Assembly (NCBI GenBank): GCA_020402945.1
Contig: JADBYQ010000025.1
Coordinates: 1 to 64,000 of the forward strand
Origin: Cytophagales bacterium
Lineage (GTDB): Bacteria; Bacteroidota; Bacteroidia; Cytophagales; Cyclobacteriaceae
Length of the DNA: 64,000 nucleotides
Direction: 5' to 3'
Shown: piece by piece, positions 1 through 7,755 of the stretch
How the letters are laid out: each line of letters starts with the position of its first letter
Numbering within the stretch: the stretch's first letter is position 1
Notes under the pieces: model-generated
Told to the model about the DNA's origin: nothing
Databases searched by the model: none
What the model saw: only the letters and a program-made list of their open reading frames with translations
Position numbers and translations under genes: made by a program

Positions 1-427
1 AGAGTGGCACAGGAGAGTTTCAGATTATCGTGAGTTTTTTTGAGACCTGACCGCACAGAAATGTTAGACTGTACAAGGGATCACTTTACAAGTTAAAGGT
101 ATTCGTCAGGTCGGAAGACCTGACGGCAAAGAGAACTATCGTGAGTTCTTTTGAGACATGGCTGCACAGAAATGTTAGACTGTACAAGGGATCACTTTAC
201 AAGTTAAAGGTATTCGTCAGGTCGGAAGACCTGACGGCACAGAGAACTATCGTGAGTTCTTTTGAGACATAGCTGCTCAGAAATGTTAGACTGTACAAGA
301 GATCACTTTACAAGTTAAAGGTATTCGTCAGGTCGGAAGAACTGACGGCACAGTAAATGCTAAACGGTACAAGAAATCACTTTACAAGTAATAGGTTTTC
401 GTCAGGTCGGAAGAACTGACGGCACAG
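1..427. repeat. 111-bp tandem repeat array with hairpins
   Basis: Units begin at 104, 215, 326 and 400, preceded by a partial unit from the window edge. The first two complete units are 111 bp and nearly identical. The third is 74 bp because about 37 bp in its middle are missing, and the fourth stops after the hairpin. Each unit starts with 9-bp arms CGTCAGGTC and GACCTGACG around a GGAA loop, a GNRA-type tetraloop if transcribed. In the last two units the right arm reads GAACTGACG, so one pair is broken. The array probably continues upstream of the window. There is no open frame of note in it. Its function is unknown; it resembles intergenic REP-like tandem repeats rather than CRISPR, because the units are long and adjacent with no variable spacers. 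Confidence 0.9.
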
Positions 428-473
428 GCAGAGCTGACAAGTGCTTCGACTAATTCAGTAAATTGAAAAACTA

Positions 474-1385
474 CTAACGCAGCGTTTCCGCAATTCCCAT
501 TTTATAAGAAGTCGCTGACATGCCAAACGCCTTCTCAAACTTTGAGCTATCAAAAAAGTAGTCGTTTTCGTATTGATACATCATCTCCACAAACTCGCGC
601 AACACTGGAATAAATATTCCAAGTGCTCGCACGCCCCATTTGGGTAGTGGCTGAATTTTGTAAGGCTGCCCTGCAAACTCACTGGCCGTGCGCACATATT
701 GTTCGCCAGTAATCCTTTCCTGACTTGTCAAAGCATGCCAGGTTTGATTAAATGCAGAAGGCGTATTTCCTAAAACCGCGACCGCCTTACCGGCATCTGG
801 TGTATAGGTAAAGCTGTGAATTTTTTTAGGATCACCGATCCACTGAGCGGCCTTCTTAGCTTTCAATTTTTCTGTTACCATCGAATGCGTTAAACTCAAC
901 AATACATTCGGTCCATAAAAATCGGCTGCTCTTACGATCATCCCTTGCAAATTCCCAGCTTTGATTTCCTCTAACAACTGGGTAGCAATCTTTGCCCGTA
1001 CTTCACCTTTCTTGCTAGTCGGGTTGAAAGGCGTCTCTTCTGTCATCGTTCCCTTCACGAGTCCGTATGAATAGACATTGTCAAAAAACACCAACTTGCT
1101 ATTGTGTTTTTTACAAGCATCAATCGTGTGCTTCATCACTTTCGGCCATTGTTCTTGCCAGACTTTTATATCATACTTCAGGCCTGCCAACAAATAGGTC
1201 ACCTCACTGCCAGCCACCGCCTTTTCTACTTCTTGGTAATTCAACAAGTCTGCCGAAAACAGCTCATCACTGGCATTTGCTTTTTTGGGGTTACGACTTA
1301 CCTGTCTGATTTTATCGGTGTACTGTGGCAGGTGTTTAGAAAGTTCGCTGGCAATCGTTCCGTTAGCTCCGAGGATGGTTTGCAT
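474..1385 (-). CDS. NAD(P)-binding epimerase/dehydratase-like protein
   Basis: A 303-residue cytoplasmic protein of the short-chain dehydrogenase superfamily, extended or atypical type. The N-terminus carries the dinucleotide-binding glycine motif LGANGTIAS (residues 5-13) right after the first beta strand. Segments such as VFFDNVYSYG (about 99-108) and MIVRAADFYGPN match the usual strands of NAD-dependent epimerases. A Tyr107-x3-Lys111 spacing is visible but lies earlier than the usual catalytic pair, so catalysis is not certain. Substrate cannot be read from the sequence. It runs divergently from the MATE gene, with an 83-bp shared upstream region, and ends about 50 bp from the tandem array. 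Confidence 0.85.
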   Translation of the reverse strand: MQTILGANGTIASELSKHLPQYTDKIRQVSRNPKKANASDELFSADLLNYQEVEKAVAGSEVTYLLAGLKYDIKVWQEQWPKVMKHTIDACKKHNSKLVFFDNVYSYGLVKGTMTEETPFNPTSKKGEVRAKIATQLLEEIKAGNLQGMIVRAADFYGPNVLLSLTHSMVTEKLKAKKAAQWIGDPKKIHSFTYTPDAGKAVAVLGNTPSAFNQTWHALTSQERITGEQYVRTASEFAGQPYKIQPLPKWGVRALGIFIPVLREFVEMMYQYENDYFFDSSKFEKAFGMSATSYKMGIAETLR

Positions 1386-1447
1386 AAAGAGGGTTTTTAA
1401 GAGGGACGTATGTTTCTTAAAGTTAGTCTAAGGTGATGGAATTAATT

Positions 1448-1455
1448 TACTTTTG
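1448..1455 (+). promoter_or_regulatory. Candidate -7 box for the MATE gene
   Basis: TACTTTTG fits the Bacteroidota -7 consensus TAnnTTTG and would place the transcript start a few bases before the ATG at 1469. No good -33 TTTG is visible at the expected distance, so this is a weak promoter call. Confidence 0.35.
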
Positions 1456-1468
1456 AAGTTCAAATCTG

Positions 1469-2812
1469 ATGAAATCAAAGGACCTACGCCTTCAAACCGG
1501 CTACAAGCAAATACTTAGTTTGGCGATGCCGATCTCATTGGCGTTGATTGTCCCTCAAATCAATTTCATTACCAACAACGTCTTTCTGGGAGGATTGGGC
1601 GAAAAGGCGTTGGCCAGTGCGGCCATCACCGGAGTCTATTACCTGATCTTTGCTGTGATCGGTAGTGGCTTAAACAATGGACTGCAATCGTTGATCGCGC
1701 GCAAAGCAGGAGAAAACCAACCGAAGGAAATTGGTAAGCTGTTTTATCATGGTGTGTGGGCTGCTCTGGGAGTCTCGTTCATTGGAATTTTGATTAGCTA
1801 TACGTTGGCGCCCATGATTTTGCGCGCCACCATTCACAATCAGGTGATAGCTGAAGAAGTGATTGGATTTATTTTTATCCGTATCTGGGGTTTGCCTTTT
1901 CTGTATCTGTATGTCATGCGCAATGCGCTTTTGGTCGGAACAAACCAAACAAAATTTTTAGTATGGGGTACACTAACTGAAGCCATTGCCAACATCTTTT
2001 TCGACTATGCTTTTATTTACGGTCACTTTGGTTTTCCGAAAATGGGTTTCAATGGTGCAGCGTATGCTTCCATCATTGCAGAAGCAACCGGCTTGCTGGT
2101 CATCTTTGCCGTCATTCATGCAAAGGGAATCAACAAAGCCTTTGGGCTATTTGAAAGTTGGAAATTAGAACTCAGCTCTATCAAGTTGATTCTGTTTAAA
2201 TCAACGCCACTCATTTTACAATTCGCACTCAGCATTGTGACGTGGGAATATTTTTACATTCTGATCGAGCACCATGGCGCGCGCGATTTGGCTGTTTCCA
2301 ATACGATGCGAAATGTATTTGGCCTTGCCGGGATTTTTTCGTGGGCCTTTGCGGCCACCGCCAATACGATGGTGAGCAATGTGATTGGCCAAGGCAAACA
2401 AGAAGAAGTAATGCCCCTGGTGAAACGCATCGCCAAAGTGAGCGCCAGTTTTTCAATAACGTTAATTGTTATTCTCAATATTTTCCCAGGCACGTTGCTC
2501 TCGATGTTTGGCCAGGGCGAAGATTTCATTGCCTACGCCACTCCTGTTTTACGAGTGGTGTCTTCCGCCTTGTTCCTTCAATCATTCTCTGTGGTGTGGC
2601 TCAATGCAGTCACTGGTTCAGGAAATACAGTGGTCAATCTGATTATTGAAATCGTAACTCTTTTTGCCTACATACTCTATGTTTACCTCGTACTCGAAGT
2701 ATGGAACATGTCTATCACGTGGGGTTGGGTGAGCGAATGGGTTTATTGGATTTGCATGTTCTCGATGGCCTTTTGGTATATGCGGTCGGGAAAGTGGAAG
2801 AATAGAAATTGA
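1469..2812 (+). CDS. MATE family multidrug/metabolite efflux transporter
   Basis: A 447-residue inner-membrane protein with about 12 hydrophobic helices in two repeated halves, the normal size and layout of MATE antiporters, which export drugs or metabolites in exchange for Na+ or H+. The N-terminal region (SLAMPISLALIVPQ, then a loop with GGLGEKALASAAI) is typical of the first MatE domain; the second begins near residue 235. The ATG at 1469 follows a TAnnTTTG box. The final 20 codons (2738-2797) recur as stray fragments at 4507-4566 and, more decayed, at 5542-5606 (see findings). Substrate is unknown. Confidence 0.93.
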   Translation: MKSKDLRLQTGYKQILSLAMPISLALIVPQINFITNNVFLGGLGEKALASAAITGVYYLIFAVIGSGLNNGLQSLIARKAGENQPKEIGKLFYHGVWAALGVSFIGILISYTLAPMILRATIHNQVIAEEVIGFIFIRIWGLPFLYLYVMRNALLVGTNQTKFLVWGTLTEAIANIFFDYAFIYGHFGFPKMGFNGAAYASIIAEATGLLVIFAVIHAKGINKAFGLFESWKLELSSIKLILFKSTPLILQFALSIVTWEYFYILIEHHGARDLAVSNTMRNVFGLAGIFSWAFAATANTMVSNVIGQGKQEEVMPLVKRIAKVSASFSITLIVILNIFPGTLLSMFGQGEDFIAYATPVLRVVSSALFLQSFSVVWLNAVTGSGNTVVNLIIEIVTLFAYILYVYLVLEVWNMSITWGWVSEWVYWICMFSMAFWYMRSGKWKNRN

Positions 2813-2837
2813 AATTTTTATCGGCAATTCATGAAAT

Positions 2838-3884
2838 TCATTCAGAATTCTGCTTTTCAAAATCTATCATCCACTTTTTTCTTGGCAATCCGCCACCATA
2901 GCCCGTGAGGTCGCCATTTTCTCCTATAATCCGATGGCAAGGAATGATAATAGCAATGCGGTTGCGACCGTTAGCCGAGGCAACAGCCCTCACAGCAGTC
3001 GGACATTCCATCCTGATGGCCAATTGCTTGTAAGAGATCGTCTTTCCGTATTGTACTTGCTGCAATTTTTTCCAAACCTCATTTTGAAAATCAGTACCAG
3101 GCGTATGAAGTGGAACCGCAAAGACTTTTCTGGTTCTGTTAAAGTATTCTAATATTTCTTTCTCTACCTGACTCAAAAATCTATTTTCCCCTGGAAGTAT
3201 AACGGCATTCAATCGTTTCTTCAACTCTTCAAATTCTGTTTCCAACATTCTGCGATTGGTGAATTCTAATAGACAAATGCCTTGTTTGGTGGCACATGCA
3301 AACATCGGGCCGAGTGGCGTGGTGAAGCGCGTAATATTAATAATGGTTTTATCTTTCGAAGCAGTTGGCGCCTTACCAACAATCGCGCGAAAGCTACCAT
3401 TGAAGCCACTCAACGATTGATACCCTGTATCAAAGGCGGAGACGGTAACTGTTTGGCCATTGCCGATTTTGGTAAAAGCAGCGTTGATGCGAAGCATGCG
3501 CTGAAATGCCTGAAAGCTCATATTGTGATTCTTTTGAAACCACCTGCGTACCTGAATGGGTTCAATTTTTCTCCTTCTCAAATCTGCGTCTTTCAATCGC
3601 AACTCTACGTTCGCACTAATTTCGTCAATCAAAAGCTGGATGTGATAGGGCGTTTTATTGGCTTGCTCCATCGGCTTGCAAACAAGGCAAGGCCGAAAGC
3701 CTTGATGAATGGCCTCTTGTGCCGATTCATAAAACTCAACGTTCTCTGGCTTAGGCTTTCGAGCGGGGCAAACAGGTCTACAAAAAACACCTGTGGTTTT
3801 TACTGCTGTTACAAATAGCCCTTCAAACGAAGGATCTTTTCGAAACATGGCATCATATTTTTCTTGAAATGTTAACTTGCTCAT
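2838..3884 (-). CDS. ada: Bifunctional Ada: DNA methyl repair and transcription activator
   Basis: A 348-residue Ada protein that removes methyl groups from DNA phosphotriesters and from O6-methylguanine, and activates the adaptive response. The N-terminal zinc domain has Cys35, Cys39, Cys66 and Cys69 (FCRPVCPAR and PCLVC), with Cys35 in the place of the E. coli methyl acceptor. An AraC-type helix-turn-helix follows (about 80-180; RRWFQKNHNMSFQAFQRMLR). The C-terminal methyltransferase domain has the active-site IPCHRI with Cys316 and the downstream GYGGGLPRKKW. All modules are present, so the protein should be functional. The start overlaps the stop of the upstream outer-membrane-type gene as ATGA, so the two are probably co-translated. 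The gene converges on MATE. Confidence 0.96.
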   Translation of the reverse strand: MSKLTFQEKYDAMFRKDPSFEGLFVTAVKTTGVFCRPVCPARKPKPENVEFYESAQEAIHQGFRPCLVCKPMEQANKTPYHIQLLIDEISANVELRLKDADLRRRKIEPIQVRRWFQKNHNMSFQAFQRMLRINAAFTKIGNGQTVTVSAFDTGYQSLSGFNGSFRAIVGKAPTASKDKTIINITRFTTPLGPMFACATKQGICLLEFTNRRMLETEFEELKKRLNAVILPGENRFLSQVEKEILEYFNRTRKVFAVPLHTPGTDFQNEVWKKLQQVQYGKTISYKQLAIRMECPTAVRAVASANGRNRIAIIIPCHRIIGENGDLTGYGGGLPRKKWMIDFEKQNSE

Positions 3885-4387
3885 GACTTGCTTTTGATGA
3901 TTGGCAATGAATAGTTGAATATGATGCGCGAATTTAAGCTGAGGGTGTCGTCATAAAAAGCAGCCCCTATGGTTAAAGCTATCGCAAATGCCCCAAAATG
4001 AAAGGGCCGCACCAATACAGGGCTGATGCCTACCGTTTGTACCCAATAGCTTTTCTTGTCTTGCTGTGCAGGAAAATACGTTGCTTCGCCAAACCAGTTT
4101 GTTACAAATAACCAATTGTCTGGGCTTTGCCTGTTGTAAAGAGCTGAACCAAAATAACTGTAATGCCCAACCACATTAGTATTTCCAATAAATGACCCTA
4201 CATCAACAAAGGCTTTTTTGTATCGTAAAGTGAGACCCGTTGAAATAAGAGGTGCATAAGAAATAGTGGGCTTGGTGAAATTATAATTTACTACTTGGGG
4301 AAGGCGAATGAATAAATCAATACCCATTTTTTGTGCATGAGCAAACTGAGCGCTGCATAGTATGATTACATAGAGAATTCCTTTCAT
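3881..4387 (-). CDS. Secreted outer-membrane-type protein, unknown function
   Basis: 168 residues with a clear signal peptide (MKGILYVIILCSAQFAHAQ) and alternating hydrophobic and aromatic strands (for example LRYKKAFVDVGSFIG and FHFGAFAIALTIGAAFY) ending in a hydrophobic strand. This suggests a small beta-barrel or lipid-facing periplasmic protein. I do not recognise a family. Its stop overlaps the ada start (ATGA), an unexpected partner for a repair gene, which suggests cotranscription but not a shared function. Confidence 0.7.
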   Translation of the reverse strand: MKGILYVIILCSAQFAHAQKMGIDLFIRLPQVVNYNFTKPTISYAPLISTGLTLRYKKAFVDVGSFIGNTNVVGHYSYFGSALYNRQSPDNWLFVTNWFGEATYFPAQQDKKSYWVQTVGISPVLVRPFHFGAFAIALTIGAAFYDDTLSLNSRIIFNYSLPIIKSKS

Positions 4388-4505
4388 GGCTAATAAAATT
4401 TATTGCAAATGAAAAGAAACGCTTGGCTACTTGACTACCGAAAAATGAACACGCATTTTTTTATTTTAACTTCAATCGAATTTTGGTGATAATCAAGTCA
4501 ATTTT

Positions 4506-4566
4506 ATGGGTCTATTGGATTTGTATGTTCTCGATGGCCTTTTGGTATATGTGGTCAGGTAAGTGG
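4506..4566 (+). pseudogene. Stray copy of the MATE gene 3' end (copy 2)
   Basis: These bases match 2737-2797, the last coding part of the MATE gene. The 20 codons from TGG at 4507 differ at only five bases, and four of the five changes are synonymous; the only amino-acid change is Arg to Trp. The similarity begins abruptly at 4506 and fades after 4566. Such silent divergence shows that the fragment came from a MATE gene that had been under selection, not from random decay of a recent local copy. It lies between two unrelated minus-strand genes and has no start codon or upstream domain. Confidence 0.85.
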
Positions 4567-4582
4567 CAAACTACCTCCTTTA

Positions 4583-5233
4583 TCAGAAAATAAAGCCAAC
4601 CAAAAACGCCAAATTTGAACTCGCAAAAGTCTTGTCGCCAATGCCACTGACTTCACCTCTTCGATTGTCTTGTTCATACTCTATTCCAATAGTAATCCGG
4701 TTTTTCCTGTTGGTTGGCAAGTCAAGCGCATAGCCGATACCCACTGCATAGCCACTGCCGATGGCAAACTGATGATTAAATTCTAAATTTGCAGTGGATC
4801 GATATTTTTGAGTAAACTGAGTTATGAAAAAGTAATCAGCTTGTAAGAATAGCCCCCGATGAGCCATTTTGTGAAAGGGAAAGTAACGTGCCGACACGGC
4901 AACGCCCCAATAATTAAAGAACATCTCGCGCCCATTATCCCCTTTTGAAGGTGCTGCTCCCAGCGATTTGTACTTCATTCCAATTACGGTGTGATTGATT
5001 TTTTTAAACTTGTGGTAAGCTGCTAGGGTTGCGAGAAAGCCGCCCGAACTGCTGAAGTTTCCGGCTTCATAGTCTTCAGAAAGTCCTTCTCCAAAATAAT
5101 TCGTTCCGTAACCAAATCGAATTTCTGCAAATGTAAACGATGTATCCCTCTTTACATTTTGCGCGTATGTACTGCCTGCCAGCACGATCAAGATGAAGAT
5201 ATACAACGGGTGTTTGAACGATGAGCAAATCAT
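4583..5233 (-). CDS. Outer-membrane beta-barrel-type protein
   Basis: 216 residues from the ATG at 5233, starting with a signal peptide (MICSSFKHPLYIFILIVLAG, cleavage after STYAQ). A TTG at 5272 would add 13 residues in front of the signal, which is less likely. The mature part has repeated amphipathic strands (TFAEIRFGYGTNYFGEG, AVSARYFPFHKMAHRGLFLQ, ITIGIEYEQ) and a final hydrophobic strand SSNLAFLVGFIF, as in 8- to 10-stranded porin-like barrels. Function is unknown. It stands alone, bounded on both sides by fragments of the MATE 3' end. Confidence 0.75.
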   Translation of the reverse strand: MICSSFKHPLYIFILIVLAGSTYAQNVKRDTSFTFAEIRFGYGTNYFGEGLSEDYEAGNFSSSGGFLATLAAYHKFKKINHTVIGMKYKSLGAAPSKGDNGREMFFNYWGVAVSARYFPFHKMAHRGLFLQADYFFITQFTQKYRSTANLEFNHQFAIGSGYAVGIGYALDLPTNRKNRITIGIEYEQDNRRGEVSGIGDKTFASSNLAFLVGFIF

Positions 5234-5541
5234 AAATTTTTGTTTTGAATAATAAATTTTTTGATGGCTCAAATTTGGAACTCATCATGCAAAGAATGAA
5301 TTGATTTGAGTTAACTTCAGTGAATTCGCTTCTTTACTTAACCCAAATCAAGCGAATACTGTCTGGGCAATTGACTCTAATTAAGAAATTGCCTCAAGTA
5401 TCATCGGTCAGTTTGTACTAAAGCCTCCCATTGAGGGCAATCTTATCAAGAAAGTGCAGGGGGTATCTTAGAAAATTTGGATATTCGCCAATGTTTCCAA
5501 TTGCTAAAACTCCAACGCATAAAAAACATTTGTAGAGATGA

Positions 5542-5606
5542 GTAAGCGATGGCGCTTAATCTTTATGCCCTCGATAGCCTTTTGGTACATGCTGTCAGGA
5601 GGGTGG
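5542..5606 (+). pseudogene. Decayed copy of the MATE gene 3' end (copy 3)
   Basis: Over the last 14 shared codons (5565-5606) 34 of 42 bases match the MATE gene, and the peptide core AFWYM plus a final Ser-Gly-x-Trp is still readable. Weaker similarity with a one-base gap extends back to 5542. It shares the TCA serine codon with copy 2 rather than TCG of the intact gene. No start or stop in frame makes a gene of it. Confidence 0.7.
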
Positions 5607-5652
5607 AATCCAGGGGCGCGTTGTAACACTTTTTTAACTTCTCACCTTTCCT

Positions 5653-5660
5653 TAAATTTG
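5653..5660 (+). promoter_or_regulatory. Candidate -7 box of the toxin-antitoxin operon
   Basis: TAAATTTG matches TAnnTTTG and lies 20 bp before the ATG at 5681, giving a leader of about 14 nt. No convincing -33 TTTG is seen. Confidence 0.4.
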
Positions 5661-5680
5661 AAAGAGTTTAATTAAACCAT

Positions 5681-5911
5681 ATGTATACAACCTATCATTT
5701 GAATTCGGCTGAAGAGGTTAACTCAGATTTACTAGATTCTATTAAGGCTACATTTAAGTCTAGGCCCATCACAATAGTCGTGGAAGAAGATGATTTGGAG
5801 CTAACTCCCGAGATGAAAGAAATTTTAGATGAAAGATTGAAGGAAAACGAGAAAGACTACGTCAGTTCAGAAGAGTCTATTCGTCAACTAAACCAAAAAT
5901 ATGGTTTATAA
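5681..5911 (+). CDS. Putative antitoxin of a RelE/ParE-type module
   Basis: 76 acidic residues. The N-terminal part (ITIVVEEDDLELTPEMKEIL, about 31-50) looks like the short strand-helix unit of addiction-module antitoxins, and the acidic helical tail (LKENEKDYVSSEES) would wrap around the toxin. It overlaps the next gene by 11 bp, the usual order of antitoxin first. There is no obvious DNA-binding domain, so autoregulation may need another factor. The call rests mainly on size and context. Confidence 0.75.
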   Translation: MYTTYHLNSAEEVNSDLLDSIKATFKSRPITIVVEEDDLELTPEMKEILDERLKENEKDYVSSEESIRQLNQKYGL

Positions 5912-6197
5912 AGTAATCGTGTCTCCGAGAGCTCAAAAAGAAATAGAAAATTCGATCGATTATTACACAGCGAATAGTACTTATGCCCCTCAAAATTTTG
6001 TTGCGTCTTTGAAAAATAGCTACTCTCAATTAGCAGTCAATCCATTTTATAGACTGCGATATAAAGAAGTACGGTCTTTAAAGCTTCGAAAGTTCCCCTT
6101 TTCTCTATACTTCGTTATTCATGAATCCAGCAATACCGTAAGAGTACTTTCGTGTTTTCATGATAAGCGAGACCCCATAAAACTTCCTAGAAGCTGA
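5901..6197 (+). CDS. RelE/ParE family toxin
   Basis: 98 basic residues with the ParE/RelE pattern: an opening strand (YKVIVSPRAQKEI), a helical hairpin with YY (residues 19-20), a strand region YRLRYKEVRSLKLRKFPFSLYFVI and the final VLSCFHDKRDP. Members cleave ribosome-bound mRNA (RelE) or poison gyrase (ParE), and the sequence does not tell which. The start lies inside the antitoxin gene, so translation is coupled. Its last 11 bases overlap the convergent trans-sulfuration gene end. Confidence 0.88.
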   Translation: MVYKVIVSPRAQKEIENSIDYYTANSTYAPQNFVASLKNSYSQLAVNPFYRLRYKEVRSLKLRKFPFSLYFVIHESSNTVRVLSCFHDKRDPIKLPRS

Positions 6198-7326
6198 TTA
6201 AATCACTCAAGGCCTGTTTTAGATCAGCAATCAAACTATTGCTATCTTCTAAGCCCACACTTAGTCTAATCAAATTATCCGGTGTTGGTGAATCCGGGCC
6301 TTCTACACTCTTGCGATGCTCCAATAAACTTTCCGTGCCACCCAAACTAGTGGCATTGGTAAATACTTTTACGCGTTGGGCAACTTTGATAGCATCTTCT
6401 TTCGTGCCTCTTACTAAAAATGACACCATGGCCCCGAAATCGCTCATTTGTTTTTTGGCTACTTCGTGCCCTGTGTGTGTGGGCAGTCCGGGATACAATA
6501 CTTTTTCTACTTTAGGATGCGTTGATAAAAATAGAGCTACTGCTTTTGCGTTGCTCAAGTGTTGCGTCATGCGCGGAACAAAACTCCGGATGCCCCGCAT
6601 CAACAACCAACAATCAAATGGACTCGGTATCGCACCTTGTATGTGTTGGATGTGACGAATGCGTTCCCACATTTCGTCCTTTCGTGCTGTAATCAACGCG
6701 CCTCCCGTCATATCACTATGTCCACCCAAATATTTGGTGGTACTGTGCATCACAATATCTGCACCGAGTACAATTGGATTCTGTAAGGCGGGGGTGGCAA
6801 ACGTATTATCGACAGCCACTTTGATATGATGTCGCTTGCAAATGGAGATCACTGAAATTAAATCTACAATTCGAAGTTGTGGATTGGTGGGTGATTCAGT
6901 CCATACCAACCTGGTGTTTGGCTGAATCGATTTAGGTAGATTGTTGATATCACTCAGGTCAACAAATGTTACTTGTAATCCCCATGGCATAAAGATCTCA
7001 CGAAGCATGGTGCGAATCCCGGCATATGCATCGAAGTTGATGATTACATGATCGCTTGGCCGTAAACTTAAAAAGACGGCATTGGCGGCTGCGCTGCCAC
7101 TGCTGAATGCGGCTGCATCTTCGCCTTGTTCCAATTGTGCCAATATTGTTTCAAGAGAGGTGCGTGTTGGGTTTGATTCGCGACTGTAAATATGCCCACT
7201 TGGGTATTCGCCTGTGGGCGGATAATGAAATGTAGATGAAAAATAAAGGGGAGATGTAACAGCTCCCGTTGAAGGATCGGGTGTGGCGCCAGCATGGGCG
7301 CAAATGTTCTTGAAGTGCTCGGTCAT
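6187..7326 (-). CDS. PLP-dependent trans-sulfuration enzyme (cystathionine synthase/lyase family)
   Basis: 379 residues, the normal length of the Cys/Met-metabolism PLP family (cystathionine gamma-synthase, beta/gamma-lyase, methionine gamma-lyase). Visible motifs are YSRESNPTR (48-56, phosphate loop), SSGSAAANAV (75-84), the Asp of AVDNTFATP that holds the pyridine ring, and the Schiff-base Lys198 in HSTTKYLGGHSD. The C-terminal LGGTESLLEHR matches the substrate-binding segment. Which reaction it catalyses cannot be decided from sequence alone. It stands as a single gene facing the toxin-antitoxin pair. Confidence 0.93.
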   Translation of the reverse strand: MTEHFKNICAHAGATPDPSTGAVTSPLYFSSTFHYPPTGEYPSGHIYSRESNPTRTSLETILAQLEQGEDAAAFSSGSAAANAVFLSLRPSDHVIINFDAYAGIRTMLREIFMPWGLQVTFVDLSDINNLPKSIQPNTRLVWTESPTNPQLRIVDLISVISICKRHHIKVAVDNTFATPALQNPIVLGADIVMHSTTKYLGGHSDMTGGALITARKDEMWERIRHIQHIQGAIPSPFDCWLLMRGIRSFVPRMTQHLSNAKAVALFLSTHPKVEKVLYPGLPTHTGHEVAKKQMSDFGAMVSFLVRGTKEDAIKVAQRVKVFTNATSLGGTESLLEHRKSVEGPDSPTPDNLIRLSVGLEDSNSLIADLKQALSDLISF

Positions 7327-7445
7327 TTCAATTTTCTTTTTTCAAAGTTAATTTATTAGTCAGTATTGATTGGTTCATTCATTTTTATTCTTCCTCAAAA
7401 AATCACAACTTGGGTTTGTTAAGTAATCATAAACCCTGACAAATT

Positions 7446-7754
7446 ATGAAAAAGGTTATTCTTCTCAGTTTATTCTTATTCTTTGGGTTAGCCATCAAAG
7501 GCTTCAGCCAAACGGTATATGCCTCGGCCAAAGGCGAAAAATACCACACCGCGGATTGCAAACTTTCGGGCGATGCCGATGGAATGACGTTGGCCGCTGC
7601 GAAGAAAGCAAGCAAGGGTCCTTGTGGTGTTTGTAAACCTGACGATCACACCAAAGACAAGGTAGCTCAATGCAGTGGAAAAACAGCCGATGGCACCAAG
7701 TGCAAACGCATGACTGCAAGCAAATCCGGCAAGTGCTATCAACATAACAAGTAA
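7446..7754 (+). CDS. Small secreted Cys-rich protein, DUF5763-like tail
   Basis: 102 residues with a signal peptide (MKKVILLSLFLFFGLAIKGF, then SQ). The first half contains KYHTADCKLSG and GPCGVCKP, a His/Cys pattern (H-x3-C ... C-x2-C) likely to bind metal and also found beside secreted nucleases. The second half, AQCSGKTADGTKCKRMT followed by GKCYQH, is the short DUF5763-type motif with Cys-x7-Cys and Cys-x2-His. The aldo/keto reductase start follows one base after the stop codon, so they are probably cotranscribed. Function is unknown. Confidence 0.72.
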   Translation: MKKVILLSLFLFFGLAIKGFSQTVYASAKGEKYHTADCKLSGDADGMTLAAAKKASKGPCGVCKPDDHTKDKVAQCSGKTADGTKCKRMTASKSGKCYQHNK

Positions 7755-7755
7755 C

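Larger units (their letters stand above)
5234..5680. other. Intergenic region, about 450 bp
   Basis: I see no supported gene here. It holds a small inverted repeat (ATTCGCTT at 5324-5331 and AAGCGAAT at 5350-5357), the third MATE-end fragment at 5542-5606, and the promoter of the toxin-antitoxin pair near 5653. Confidence 0.6.

Noticed and set aside
1-427. CRISPR array
   Set aside because: Units are 111 bp and adjacent with no variable spacers, and no cas gene is in the window.
3282-3818. Long open frame opposite ada
   Set aside because: It is antisense to a clearly conserved gene and has no recognisable features.
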